This document shows positions 1 to 12,749 of a stretch of 64,000 bases of DNA, one piece after another. The notes beneath the pieces are model-generated. The model did no database searches and was not told the origin of the DNA. It saw only the letters and a list, made by a program, of their open reading frames with translations. The position numbers and the translations under genes are program-made. Source of the stretch: Valencia hispanica (Eukaryota; Chordata; Actinopteri; Cyprinodontiformes; Valenciidae); assembly GCA_963556495.2 (NCBI GenBank), contig OY747701.1:38029001-38093000 (forward strand), written 5' to 3'. Within the stretch, counting starts at the first letter, position 1, and every line of letters starts with the position of its first letter.

Positions 1-744
1 TGTATTCTTTAAAAAAAGTATGAAAATCAAATTTTAGCTTTGGATCTACCTGAATATTTTAGGTATTTAATTGAAGGTTGAAAGTTTACAAGTTAATTAT
101 ATCTGGCTTTTGTATGTAATCTGAAATATATGAATTTTGTTTGCGAGCATTTTAAAAGCACAAACCTTTGATGAATCAGGCTCTATGTGTATTTAAGCAA
201 CTTCTATCTCACCACGGTTAGGTGAGACCTAATTATAGTTCACTGGACAATTAACAGTAACAAACTTATTTGATACTAAGACTATTTTAGTAATTATGGT
301 TTTCCTTTAAGTCAAAAGAAAGTATGTCCTGAATACAGAAATATACATGCGTTTTTTAGTGGCTATGTGATAACACCGATAATGAATTCTTTTTTTCAAA
401 AGTAACTTGCAGGTGACGAAAGTTCATTTTGGGAGTCCAATGTTGATTAAAAGAGGTTAAAACAGATTTTAGTATTTGCTATAGCCTTTTTTGCTATAGC
501 ACATTTTTATTATTTCTAATTTAAAGCTTTCCAGTGGGTAAGATTAATTTAAAAAATATAATATAAATATATAAATGGATGACTCAAAAGATGAGAAAAA
601 CACATAAGTAAAATATTGCTTTTTTCTATATTTAGTGTTTAACTGTAAAGTGAAAGAGTAAAAGAAAGCGTAAGAACTGAGATGGATACAGAGCATTGAT
701 AAGTTGTACAGAATAACAAAACTAGAAACCAGTTCAACTGTTAC

Positions 745-1062
745 CATCAGCTTCTTCCTTCAAGTTGGGCATTTTGCTGGGAAATGGGCGGCCTGCCAGA
801 TTGGGGCCAAGTCAGAGTTGTCAGGGGATTACAGTTCTGCCTTGCTCACTGCAGGGGGTTCGGAGTGGGCCTCAATTACCCTGCAGCGGCGTGTTTGATT
901 TGGCCCGGCACATTTGGGGACAGACCAAAAGCTGAATAATGCACCATTAGCAACTCCAAATCCTGGCCCAAAATGAGTCCACTTATGCATCACATACAGT
1001 AATTGTGTGTCTATCAAAGGCTGGCAGGTCCACACCAATTACCCTTGATAATAACAATAAGA
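745..1062. promoter_or_regulatory. candidate conserved non-coding element A
   Basis: An island of higher complexity than the AT-rich flanks. Homeodomain-type sites are CAATTA at 873-878 and 1036-1041, ATTAG at 946-950, and a POU-like TTATGCAT at 983-990. Suggested as a pax6 enhancer only from position and motif density. Confidence 0.35.
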
Positions 1063-2949
1063 CAATGTATGCGTCATATTATCTACTGAACACCTGTAGG
1101 CAACCACACACACGCAAGTCTTCCTGTTGAAAACTTTTAAGCTTCATTCAAAGTCTGGCATAGAGAAGTGGCAAGTGAGTATTCAAATAACCAAAATGAG
1201 AGTCTTGAAGTATGAGAAATTAAGAAGTGAAGTAGGAAGAGCATGTGGAGAGAAAGAGTCAGGGAGATTCCCCTTCTTTGGCTACAGCAGAGCTGTGCAA
1301 TTGAATTTCACAGGGTATAAGGCAGCAAATGGCATGTGAAGGCTGAAGCATCAGACGGTTCCTGCCACACACAAGCAGTCGGGTAAGAAAGGTGTAAGTG
1401 ACATCATTAGGTAACTCTGCAGGATATCAGGGGGATTCTGGGGCTGGCAGGGGGCTATGGGAACCAAAGGTCCTCCTTGAGCTCCTTTGAGCAGCCACTG
1501 GGTCCGATATACATGCACTCACAAACACACAGGGAGAATCACTTCTGCAAACACAGGCTGCAAGACAAACAAGGACTCGAGGCAGAGACAAGAAAACGAC
1601 TGAGCACTGTTTTCCCGCACCGCCCACAAACACAAGCACATCAGCACACGCAGACGTGCACGCATGTACATAGCACTTCAAACCGCAGACGCCTCATTGA
1701 GGTATCAGCCCCACTGATTGTGTTTGTCCACCTGAGTATGAAAGAGCCATTCTGGCTGGCGTTGAGGAGGCAGCAGTGTGGTACCTCTCAAGCCGGAGCC
1801 CAGCAAGGCTACGTCTGTCTCTGGCCTCTCAGGGAGGAGGCAGCCAAGTGTGGATGCACCTCATTACCTCACTCATCCACACACCAATTACCCCTAAATA
1901 AATACACCCAGCCCACAGGCAGCAACAATGACATTTAGCCTGAAAGGGAAGAAAGGATGCTGTTCAGAAAGCATTTGCACGCACAGAAAAGTGCTGCTGG
2001 ATAACGATGAAGAAAAGAAGTAGAGAGAAAAGAAGCAAAAGGAAGAACATGCAGGGGGGCTCTGAATCTTTTGAAGAGCTCAAAGACGAAAAGGAGAAGG
2101 AGAAAGAATGAAACAAACACAGAGCAAGCAGAGTGAAGTGATTCAGAAAATGATAATTTCTTGCTAAATTTCACCCAACACATCTGCAAATTATTGTGGG
2201 GGGGGGAATTGAATTGTTTTAATGCACACAGCCATGAGATAGCTCTGCAGCAGACTAAAGTGGTGATCGCTCTTAGAGCTGACACATATTTGCATGTAAG
2301 ATTGACCGCTTGGGGTAATGGAAAGTACGATTTGTCCAAATAACCCAGTTTAAAAATAATCCGAATGACCCAAATTAAGGATGTTTAGGAGGACATGGCA
2401 GGTGCTACTAAACAGAAAAAGTTGCAAACTAAATGAAAGAAAACTTGAAGCTGTAAAGGGGGAGCAAATTCTGGCACCAGAGTAAGAAGGTGAGGTTGCT
2501 GTAAAGATTTGTGGCAGAGAAAAGAAGACAGATGTGTTTTCTAGGAAGGGAGGTACAAATGAGGAGAGAAAGCCAAGAGATCCTTCATGGCCCCTACACC
2601 TCCCCAACCCACTCTCCTACCGCCCTCCATGTGGGTTCCTTCTGCATGAGTGACTCAGTCGTACCTGGGGGACAACATGGTCTCTCTCTTTCTCTGCTTG
2701 TCTCTATCTCTGCCCCAGTTCTACCCTTCCACTCCTCTATCTGTGCTCTGTCTTCTGTGAGCTAAGCCTGGTTTTAATGTATGCCATGTGGAAAACGATC
2801 CAAAGACAGACTTTAAGACATTGTCTGTAAAAACTTCATTAAAACAAAGTTGGCACAAAGTTGAGCTTGCTCGCTATGTGCATTGGACTTTACCAAGCCT
2901 TCCCTTTAACTCTAGTAGTTCCGGTTTGGGAACCTCGAGTTCTCAACTT

Positions 2950-3314
2950 TTCTTTTTGTAGATGATATGAGTGATGGTAGGATAAAGTGGGAATTGGATA
3001 GACAGATTGATGCTTTGTCTGTAGTGATGCCGGCACTTCTCTGCTCTGCTCTGCCAACATAAAGATCTGAACCAAAAGGGGAATCTCTTGGTTTATTGCT
3101 CCAGCTACACTCTGATCCTCACATATGATCAAGAGATATATTGATCATAATCAAAAGAACAATGTCATGTATGTAAACATATGAAATGGAGAGAAAGGGT
3201 GATGACTTCTGTCAACTGAGGAGAGCTCAAAGTACTGCTGCTGCTCCTCGACATCAAAAGGAATCCGCAGAATTTCCTGGGTGCCTTCCTTAGGATGGAT
3301 GGATGGATGGAAAA
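2950..3314 (+). mobile_element. Rex1/Babar-like LINE relic
   Basis: A decayed plus-strand fragment of the 3' end of a fish reverse-transcriptase element. Recognisable phrases include 'gaattggatagacagattgatgc', 'gtctgtagtgatgc' and 'gctgctgctcctcgacatcaaaaggaatc', which match the end of the Rex1/Babar ORF (DRRIGA, SAVMR, LLLRIERS). The coding frame is destroyed. It is followed by an ATGG repeat. Confidence 0.55.
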
Positions 3315-4597
3315 CTGAGTTAACAAAAAATATTAACTTTGATATAAAGATATGAAGCACTTCTTCATAAAAAACTTGGAAAATCAGGTGATGGCTGGGA
3401 CTGTCAGAATCTGGTGTAGTGTGTTAGGTGCGTCCCTCAATATGTACTTCCTGATAGCCTGATTTGCCATCAGCAGAGAATCAGAGAACATTCTCAACTT
3501 GAAAATAACCCACATGACCAAAGTTCGGCTGGTTTTTCAGACCAGAGGCAGATTCCTGATTAACTGAAATAACGGCTGGGAACGTGTCAGTTTTCCGCCC
3601 TGTTGATTCAATGTGATGACCAGAACTTGATGGATTGAATGGAAGTGAAGGGAGCAGGTTTATTAGGATTCCTTCCTCTTGGAAGGCTAATTGATAGAAA
3701 AGCACTCTGCACAGGTCGGGTGCCACAGCCGGGTGGAGTAGCACTGACATGCCGTGGCAGCATAGTCAGGATTCCTCAGCCAACAGCTGGAGTCAGACTG
3801 CATGAGAAGCTTAGGTTCTGTCACACACAACAAAACGGGTAAGGCCTGTGAAAACTTCCCGCTTTTCACTATTTCCTTTGTGTTTTGCATATTTTATCTA
3901 TGGCAGGGAAAAAATATAACTCAGATGATCAAATTTTTTTTCTCATCCTCTCCATGCTGCCAGTGGCTTAAAAGTTCCTCCTGAGAAGTCAGATATTTTC
4001 TTTTTTCTTAACTATACAACATCACCACACAATGAACAATGCAACAAACATGTTCGTTAAAGATTTTGTATCTTTTTTTTTTTTTTGTGGTTTAGTATGC
4101 GAGCATTTTTGAAAATCTGCAGGTAATTCCCTTATTAAAACTCTGAGATAACAGAGCTTGCGTGACTTGTGAGATTTCACACACTACTTTGCCTGAGAGG
4201 AATGCAACAACACACCCTCTACTTCCCTATCTGTACTATTGAAAAACATAAAAACACAAAGACATCATCCATCTTTTGTTTGTATTTGTCAAAACATGTT
4301 TAGTGTGCTGGATTTACAACTCATAATGTCTTCGTAGAACTACATGGGAACTCTGCAACCATGCAAACTCTCCAACTCCAGTACTGAAATACTTTGGTCA
4401 ATAAAAAGAAACCTAGGTGGAGGTGCTGGTAATAGAACATGTTTTTGCCTATTGTAGTACTCTGCACTAGCCAAACCATTTTTTTCTGTAAAACTTCTGA
4501 AATCTGCATCTTGTTCCTGCAGGAAATCCGGTGTCCGTTGGTGTACATCTGTTGATGATAAATCGCTTCTAAAAACTCTACCAAATATCTGATAATG

Positions 4598-4904
4598 TTA
4601 AAGGGGGCTATATGCAACTTTTCCCCCAAAATAAACGTAACAATTATTTGACCATTTATGACTCAAACATCTCCTGATGACCATACTGACACCTTGTCAA
4701 CTCACAGTGGGTGCACCTATAAGCCTGTATCCAATTTTTTCTATTTTTTGTCTGGTCCGATTTTCCCGCGCTGTCTGCGGATGTGACGTCAAGCGCGTTC
4801 ATGTTAAATGTTTCAGATCACTCTGCCACCACCGCTAGTCAGCACTCGCAAGCAGTTAAATGGATCGTTTATTTTGGGGAAAAAGTTGCATATAGCCTCT
4901 TTAA
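4598..4904. mobile_element. TTAA-flanked MITE, 299 bp
   Basis: The termini are inverted repeats of about 35 bp: left AGGGGGCTATATGCAACTTT then TCCCCCAAAATAAACG, right the complement of AGAGGCTATATGCAACTTTT then TCCCCAAAATAAACG. TTAA lies directly outside both ends (4598-4601 and 4901-4904). TTAA target duplication is typical of piggyBac-type elements. No coding capacity. Confidence 0.8.
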
Positions 4905-5553
4905 AGTAGTATTAAGCCTGAAAATAAAAATACAAAAATTCTCAAGATTGGACAAACATTAAACATTAAACTTTTAAATAATATTGTGAAACTTTGAGAT
5001 AAACAGGAAGATTCAAGGTTAAGTACAATTAATAGGAACACAATTTCCTGTTTGGCCATTGTCCAACTGTTAAGGCAGACAATTATCTGTCAATCATCAT
5101 AACAACCAAAACATAACTAGACAGCATATTACTAATTTAACAACTTGCATTCCTCCAAAATGATTGAAGGTGTTGTAAGAATGGAATGTTTTTAAACAAA
5201 ATAAGCTATTTGCTTTCTTGAGATTTTTTCATGCAATGAAAGTTTGCATGCTTTAGTGTGACAGGTAAGATATATTGTCTGTTGTTTTTGAACATTTCCA
5301 GATCATTTTAGGTGTATGGCCTGTTTAGACGGATATTGTTAAGGCTCATTCTAGGAGAATCTGGTTAGTGTTCTGCAAAGCTACATGCCAACCTAGATAC
5401 AGATCAAGTAGCATATGTATATGCTATTTATACAACAAATGTTTTATCTTTATGTTTCAATGGGCAGGCAACAGTTCAGAACTATTAAATACAAAATATG
5501 CAAACAGAAATATAACTTGCAAAAGTTGCAATGGTTGATTTAATCACTGTATA

Positions 5554-6055
5554 CAGTGCCCTCTGCAGTTATTCGCAAAATCTGGTAAAATGTGTACAAA
5601 AGTCCAAAAATAAACACTTGCTAAGGCGTAAACGATGACAACCTTTCATGCAGGTTTTACTACTGTTAGCTTTGGAGTTTTTTGAGCCTGAGTTACTAAC
5701 CACCTCAATGGGGATGATAGCAAGATAAACCTGAGTCCTCGTCCACTCTTGTTGTCACACTCTCAGTTGTTTAAAACTTAACTATTACTCTGGCTGTATA
5801 TATGGCCAAGGTTAGGCAGGTGGATTTTTTCCTATTGCGATTTCCTGATTTATGAGAATGGAGACATATCAGTCTCTTTTCAGTTCATATTTATACCACT
5901 GTGAAACAGGAAGTCAGGTAGTAAGTCAGGTAGTACTAAACAAAGGTTTCAAGATCCTATGATCAACTCAAAAAGCAATAAGTATAAATTAAAGAAATGC
6001 TTCGATTACCCTTTTTAAATATTCATTGTTAAGGGTGCAAATAACTGTGGCACTG
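5554..6055. mobile_element. Tc1-like deletion derivative
   Basis: The left end CAGTGCCCTCTGCAGTTATT and the right end, reading inward CAGTGCCACAGTTATTTGCA, are inverted repeats of the fish Tc1 type. TA precedes the left end. The interior of about 450 bp has no transposase. The right end of the 12190 relic belongs to the same family. Confidence 0.6.
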
Positions 6056-6689
6056 GTGATTTTGTTAAGAGCAGGTATTCAGAACTCCTAACATGTATAT
6101 TGCCCATCCACTGAAATAATTTCCCCAAATGACAAGTTGGATTTTTAAAAACATTTCAGTGAGAGTATGCTACAGCAATAAAAACATTATTTAGTTTAAG
6201 GCTCTTTAAATAGAGGTACAGCATAACAATTTTTTGGTGCATTAAAAATAAATCCTATGAAACTGTGTTTTACTGTATCTATTTAAAAGATCCTTTGAGA
6301 AATAATTAGAAAATTACAATGTATATCACACAAACTTCACACCATATTTTGCAAAGGTCTTTCAAAGTTTTTCTTTGGGTTTTGGCTGCTCTATTAAAAC
6401 GGCATTTTGAAGATTTCAAACAATGCAACATATTAAAGCGACTTTACATAATAGCACAATCTTCAATAAGCAACACTAAGAATTACATATCCAATTTTAT
6501 ATTGGCAGCAAACATTGGCGAACACACTTACTTCACCGGCCAAATCCCTATATTAACACCTTTTTCAGTAAGAAGGCTCAATTTGGAACACATCACACCA
6601 ACACCACAGCTGGCATTCAAGGGTAAAATTAATTACTTCAGATACATGTGCTTCCTCTCAAAGTGGCAGACTTATTTGCATTGAAGAAC

Positions 6690-7300
6690 ATTCAGCAGAA
6701 GTAATCGATGCACACAAAAAATACGGCCACCCAAATGACCCCGGCCCCATCTCAAAGTCTCCTCCCCATCCCCAAAGCCCTGACGGCTCAGCCATGCGTG
6801 CAGGAACAAACACAGGTAGAGCGAGCAAGTCTGACTGCAACAAAACACAAAAACATGAATGGGAAGCACTACAATGACAGACTGGATGCAGGACAATGGG
6901 CCCGGCATTAAACAAACGGCAAATCCCACGACGGGCTGCGGGAGTATGATACAGATTACAGGCACCTAGTCCCTGATGGGGAGCAGGGGAGAGCGAGAAA
7001 AAAGAAAACAATATTGCAATCTGACAGCTGACGTCTTCATATAAATGTATGAATTTACATTCCAATTAGAGGAAATTTACATCTTAATCACAGCGAGCAG
7101 TGTGTCGGTCCCCCGGTTAGTGTGCTGCTACGGTAATGAGGTGGGATGCTGCTGTGCTCTCTCATCCAGACAGCGATCTGTCAGCAGTCGACACCTCCCT
7201 GTTATGAGGGAACTGTACTCTTAAATGCAACCACCACTCCAATCCGGTAATATTCATTGAAATCTGTCTTAAATACCAACAAGGTGTGGGACGCCACCCG
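6690..7300. promoter_or_regulatory. candidate conserved non-coding element B
   Basis: A balanced-composition stretch between AT-rich tracts, with CAATTAG at 7063-7069, an E-box-like CAGCTG near 7025 and TTAATCA near 7084. No coding frame is credible. Function inferred only. Confidence 0.35.
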
Positions 7301-8054
7301 AGGATAATGTGCCAAATACGGAGTTTGAAAAACATCAAACATATCTTAAATACAGCGCACTGAACCAGGAGTGTCTTTAACTGTCACTCAAGTGACAAGC
7401 TTTCTGTATTTTACGGTATTACATTTCTCATTTCCATACTAATAATGGGTAGATCATCTTTAATGGTTTGACTTTGTTTTATGGCATTTGAAATGGATCA
7501 CGAAGGAGGGTGTGGAATAACTTAAACATATCATGTAACTAGATCAGACGATGCTGACAAAGACAATCTGAATGTGTGATGTAGTGTACTCGAACATATC
7601 AGATTTGCGCTTTCACCTAGTTTAAATGTTTTTTTTTCTCGGTACCTTCAAAGTGTCTGTAGGCCTACCAGACTTTTAGATGTAGCCAAAATAACCTGTG
7701 GAACAAGAGGTTCATATAAGATTTTCTTAAATGAATATTGCTATTTTGCTTAGAAATTCAAATTTTCTATACAAATAGAAGTCATTCAACCTCTGAAATA
7801 ATCCATAATTATTCATAATTTTGAACACTGACTAATGCACTAAACCTTGAAAAAGAAGATGCATTTTATTAAATAAAATGATTTAAATGTAAAAATAGCC
7901 CCAGTCACAGAATAATATTTTGGCTACAATAATTGATCCTTGGCATTTCGGATCTCTCTCTAAAAGAAGATATTTCACTTTTATTTACATTTTTTGACTG
8001 ACTAGCATAACGTTATTGTCTCACAAAGGGAAATTCTGCTGTAACAGCAGGAAC

Positions 8055-8790
8055 GTGACAGATAATAGAAGCATTCACGATCACATAAGAAAGGTAGAAA
8101 AAGTATAAAAACAGAATTAAGAATAATATATGTACATTAAGGACATAATTACAAAAACCTAGGTACTGTGCAATTAGTAAAAATAAAGTGGCATACTCAG
8201 ATTAGAATGTGTAACTAAGTAGAATAATTTAAAAACAGTGAATATTTACAGAATGTGCATGTGTAGATGTGCAAAAGTAAAAAAGTAAACATATTATTTA
8301 AAAGAAGTTAACAAAATATAAACTGAGAAAAACAGCTGTGCAAATAGTAGCCACAGAAATGTTAGTTAAATGAATCAAACAGTGCAAATTACAGCAGGAA
8401 TGTAAATATTATTGGGCTTGTTGGGAGTGATTCTGGTTGTAAAGTCTACAGCTGCTGGTAGGAATGACCAGCGAAAACGCTCCTTCATGAACCTAGGATG
8501 CAGCAGTCTGCCACTGAAGGAGCTCTGCAGCTCAGCAACATCATCATGCATGGGGTGAGAGACACTGTCCATCAGATATATGTTATTTTGGCCAGAGTCC
8601 TTCTGTCTCCCACCACCTGCACTGGATCCAGGGGGCATCCTAGAACAGAGCTGGCCTTTTTAATGAGCTTATCCAACCTCTTCCTCCCAGCTGTAGATAA
8701 ACTGCTACTCCAACATACAACACCATAAAGTTGGCTGATGCCACCACAGAGTGAAAGAAGGTCTTTTTTACTTTACCCCAAGTACTCTGA
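8055..8790 (-). mobile_element. LINE 3' end relic, clade uncertain
   Basis: On the minus strand the segment 8375-8638 encodes RFMKERFRWSFLPAAVDFTTR, resembling the C-terminal 'SFLPxAVxLYN' signature of fish LINE polyproteins, and the flank reads like their 3' region. A minus-strand frame of 87 codons is open, but no domain is complete. The element is truncated and boundaries are approximate. Confidence 0.4.
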
Positions 8791-9894
8791 TTGGCTGATC
8801 AGCCTCTTGTGACAAACACACACTGATGAAGAAACACACTAAAAAAACTTGCCTTGATTGCCCTGAGAGATTTGAGGAACTTTCAAATATCCAAAAGCAA
8901 GTCCCAAATGACAACAGTACAGCCTGCCTGTTTCAGAGTGACCCATAGCGGACAGAAATGGTGTTGGAGGTTAGGCAGACTATTTCCCAGCCAAGAGAGA
9001 GACTGCGGTGACTAAACTGCCTCAGCAGAATTGCCAGTTGGTTCGGTGAGACAGCAGCCTAATTTCAGATTAAAGTAACACATTCTTCTCAGTTCTCTCC
9101 CTGACACCTCTGGTGCTGAAAGCTGACAGATCTAGGGTGGTTCTGAGACTTTGATTACCCACTTTTATTTCTGTTCCCCTTTTAAAGAAAAGAGTGTGTA
9201 AAAATTAGCCTGTAAAACCCTTTTCCTTAGACTTCCTAGTAACTCTTAGACTTGATTCTGTTTATTAATATTTTGAACATTCATCCTCTGGTATAGCCCT
9301 ACAGCTTGAAAAAATGAATTAGATTTAGTAGCATTGTTGCTAAATTCTTTAGTTTGTGTTTCTTTAGCTAAATAAAATTATTAGAATGCAGATATTAGAG
9401 TGAATAATGAAAAATATTCTGAATTTCAATGATAATCAGCTTCAATAAGAACCAGCATTTCATGAAACGTATTCATGTTAGAGTGAGATGAAGGGATTAA
9501 GCATGTGACATCAGTGTCTACAACACACAGTTTGCAATAGTGCAAACCCTATCGCTCAACTCGAAAGGGAAGCACAGAATGATTCAACAAACAACGTGTG
9601 TGAACTTGTGGGGAAACAAGTAAAGGAGACCTACAGGAATGGTTGAAAGCAAACAGTAAAACCTGCTGAAAGAACTTCTCAGTTAAGGTCTTAAAGTCTG
9701 TTTGTTGACACTTGTTGTGGTTTTCAACTCAATTAGCAGACATAAGAGGCTGCTCTGAGGTTTTGAAATCAAAACCACACTAACAAGCCTAAGGCCGGGG
9801 AGGGTCACCTTTAAACACTCGCAAACAGAAAGCATGAACAAAAAAAACTTGTACACTGCTGAGTGTAATTCAAACAAACCAAGAAAGGAGCCCC

Positions 9895-10480
9895 TTAAAT
9901 TTTAACGCTAGCTTTCAACTTGCTTGAAATAACTTTAATCGAGTGAAATCAGTTACTCAAATGGAAGCGCTGATTGCTGACAATGCAATCAGGAAGAGCA
10001 GATTAGCTGCAAACCAAACAGAAGAGTGCATAAATCATTTTAACACAGTCCTTTGCCATCTTCATGCTTCACTTTAATGCAGAGATATGTGAACAAAAAA
10101 ATTGGAGGGAAATGAGGCATGGCTTCTTTATCAGCTACCTCGAAGCCAATCAGGCTCCTCTTGCCGGAGACACTGCTCTAATGGCCGATATCTACGGGAG
10201 CAGCCTATTACTGGATACTGCTTGTAATTAAGACAAGTCAGATTACACCAGGGCAGAGCATCCTCTCTGATATGTAGGCAGCTATTAAATCCTGAAGAGG
10301 TAAAACACTTGAAAGCTGCAGTGAGAAAAAAAATGTTGCATGTGAAGGATAAGCAGTGAATGTGTCCCCAAACATTCCACGGGGTCATTCACAGGGCGGG
10401 GCTCAATTCCACTTTCGGCTGCAGGGTCTTTTGGAAAGGATGTCAGAAAGCTAAACACAATCCCTCTGGCCCTCATCTTG
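9895..10480. promoter_or_regulatory. candidate conserved non-coding element C
   Basis: Contains TTTAATCGAG, TGATTGCTGACAATGCAATC, GATTAG at 10001-10006 and TAATTAA at 10225-10231. The low-repeat, balanced composition suggests constraint. The open minus-strand frames here do not resemble proteins. Confidence 0.4.
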
Positions 10481-10922
10481 CATATTTTGACATTTCAGAC
10501 TAATTCCCAAAGCATTTCTGTTTCTCTCTTGCACTTCCATTTGAACATCCAAACAGGCTGCCTGGATTTTTGTTTGAGCAGTGCAGAGGGTGTGTTTGCA
10601 GCTCTAATGTTCACCACGATTACAAGTTCTTAAAACAGGGAGCAGCCTATAAGAGGCCAGGGTGACTTTGTGTCTGCAAGCAAATGAGGCAAAAATTGGG
10701 GAGCATATTTTAGTTGAGTTCCTGAATATTGCAAGAATAGCACTCCTAAAAAGATAACTGCAATTAACAAGAGGAGTGGAGGAAAGAAGCTTCTATGGAA
10801 AAAAAGCATCAGTGAGTGAAAGAGACAGACAGAGGCAGAAAGAAAAGGAAAGCATGTGAGTTTGAGACGGGACTATGCTTGCAACATAATCTTTGTGAGA
10901 TTACCGAAACTCATTGCTACAC

Positions 10923-11251
10923 ATTTTGCACTGTTGCTTTGCAGCAAGAAGGCCCGGATTCGAATCCCGGCCTGGGGTCTTTCTGCACGAAGTTTGCCTG
11001 TTCTCCCTGTGCATGTGTGGGTTCTCTCCGGGTACTCCGGCTTTGTCCCACAGTCCAAAAACATCACTGTTATGTGAATTGGTCTTTCTAAATTGCCCTT
11101 AGGTACGAGTGTGTGTCTGTGGTTGCTTGTCCTGTATGTCTCTGTGTTGCCCAGCGATGGACTGGTGACCTGTACAGGGTGTACCCCGCCTCTCGCCCCG
11201 CAACCCTGCATAGGATGGACAGGTACAGATAATGGATGGATGGATGGATAT
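10923..11251 (+). mobile_element. tRNA-derived SINE with L2-like 3' part
   Basis: Nearly full-length copy. A tRNA-type box B is at 10957-10967 (GATTCGAATCC). Next come the common fish phrases 'ttctccgggtactccggc', 'ctaaattgcccttaggt', 'gcgatggactgg' and 'ggtgtaccccgcctctcgcc', and it ends in an ATGG repeat. Other partial copies are at 45448, 55158 and 62795. Confidence 0.75.
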
Positions 11252-11799
11252 ATTTTATGTAAATAAAAATAAAATCCTCCACAGTAACTGGTATCCCTGG
11301 TAAAGATGTCAATTTTATTTTTATTTTTTTAATTTAAAAAAATCCATCCTTTAATTTAGGTACATTTATTCAGTGCCAAAACATTCTTAGAAATAGTTGT
11401 TTTTTACATACTTGCCTGTGCTTTCATTTTTGGTCGTTCTAATAATCTCTTTGAAATAAATGGAATTTCTCGCTCTTGATAATGGGAAACCCCGTGGACC
11501 AGGGCTTTAAGTAAGGCAAATGTGTACTGATACTTTCTAATCTGGAAATGGCAACAAGGTTTTAAAAAGCAAAAACTGGCCCATATCCATTCTCAGTGCA
11601 ATAGTTAAAAGGTTTACTGTGATGTAGGTGAAAAAGTAACCAAGTTTATCTTAGCAACACACACAGTAAGGGAAATGGAAAAAAATTGCAAGCAGAGGAT
11701 TTCGACCAGTTGTTTAGAAAGGATACGAGGAAAAAACATCCACTGTGTCCTGTTATCAACCTTTTACTTTCTGTAATATAGAAAGTTATCTTATATCAG

Positions 11800-12177
11800 A
11801 TCTTCTGTTCCTTCTGTGTCTCTGCTCTGTCTTCTCAAACCCCCAGACGGTCGTTGCAGATGGCCGCTCCTACTGAGCCTGGTTCTGTTGGAAGTTTCTT
11901 CCTGTTAAAGGGGAGTTTTTCCTCTCCACCGTCACTACATGCTTGCTCAGTATGAGGGATTGCTGAAAGATTGCTGTGGTTGGAAAGTCTGCATCAACGG
12001 GGCCCAACCTCACGCCAATGACTGACGCAATCTGCTGGGATTCCTTAAATAGGAGACTTTTTAACTGATTGGAATGTTTGTATAAATGTATTGAAATGAC
12101 TTCTTGTTAAGTGCCTTGAGATGACATCTGTTGTGAATTGGCGCTATATAAATAAACTGAATTGAATTGAATTGAAA
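11800..12177 (+). repeat. dispersed teleost repeat with GAATT-type tail
   Basis: Carries the widespread fish sequence 'cttcctgttaaaggggagt', 'tgcttgctcagtatgagggatt' and 'gtgaattggcgctatataaa', ending in repeated TGAAT/GAATT. I recognise it as a common dispersed 3'-end repeat but cannot name the parent element. A partial second copy is at 34178. Confidence 0.6.
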
Positions 12178-12189
12178 AAAAGCCTTATA

Positions 12190-12749
12190 AATGTAAACCT
12201 ATAGTTTGTCACACACTACTGAGATTTTAACTGGGACTCTAAGCTTTGGTCAAATGAGACTGACTTTTTTTTTAGCAACAAATACTCCAGCTGGGTCTGG
12301 AGTAAAGTACATTATGAATATGTGGAGGATCCCCTCATCTCCACCATTAAGTATGGTAGAAGATTGGTTATGCTCTGAGCTTTTTTCCTTTGCCAAGGTC
12401 CTGGGAACCTTATTAGGGTAATTGCCACTATAAATTGATTCAAATACCAGAACATTTTACATAAAAAGCTGACAGATTCTAACAAAAAAAAAAACTGAGC
12501 TGGGCCCAGAGTTGGTCTTTCATCAGGATATAATCCAAAAATATTGCAATATCAACATAGCTATGAATCACTAAACACAAAATCCTTGCTTTCTCAGTCG
12601 CCGGGCCTAAGTCTGTCAAAGGAAAATCAGATGAAATGGAGAACCTACATTTTTTAGTTTGAAATTATGCAACCTCATTAAAATACAAATCTATTTTGAT
12701 GGTTTTAACATGTATTTTACAGAAGTGCCAATAACTGTGGAGGGAACTG
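12190..12749 (+). mobile_element. Tc1-like transposase relic
   Basis: Degenerate 3' half of a Tc1 element. The order of phrases corresponds to 'tttggtcaaatgagactgac', then the 'agctgggtctggagtaaa' block, 'tggtagaagattggttatgc', 'ggtctttcatcaggatata' and the terminal 'tgccaataactgtggaggga'. Many stops and shifts; no functional frame. The right end matches the family of 5554-6055. Confidence 0.7.

Noticed and set aside
1477..1938. 153-codon plus-strand open frame
   Set aside because: CA-rich composition keeps the frame open; the translation is low-complexity (His, Thr, Gln) with no recognisable domain.
8375..8638. 87-codon minus-strand open frame as a host gene
   Set aside because: The residues match the C-terminal tail of a LINE polyprotein; it is part of a truncated element.
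10950..10975. tRNA gene
   Set aside because: Only a box B-like motif inside a SINE; no cloverleaf can be formed.
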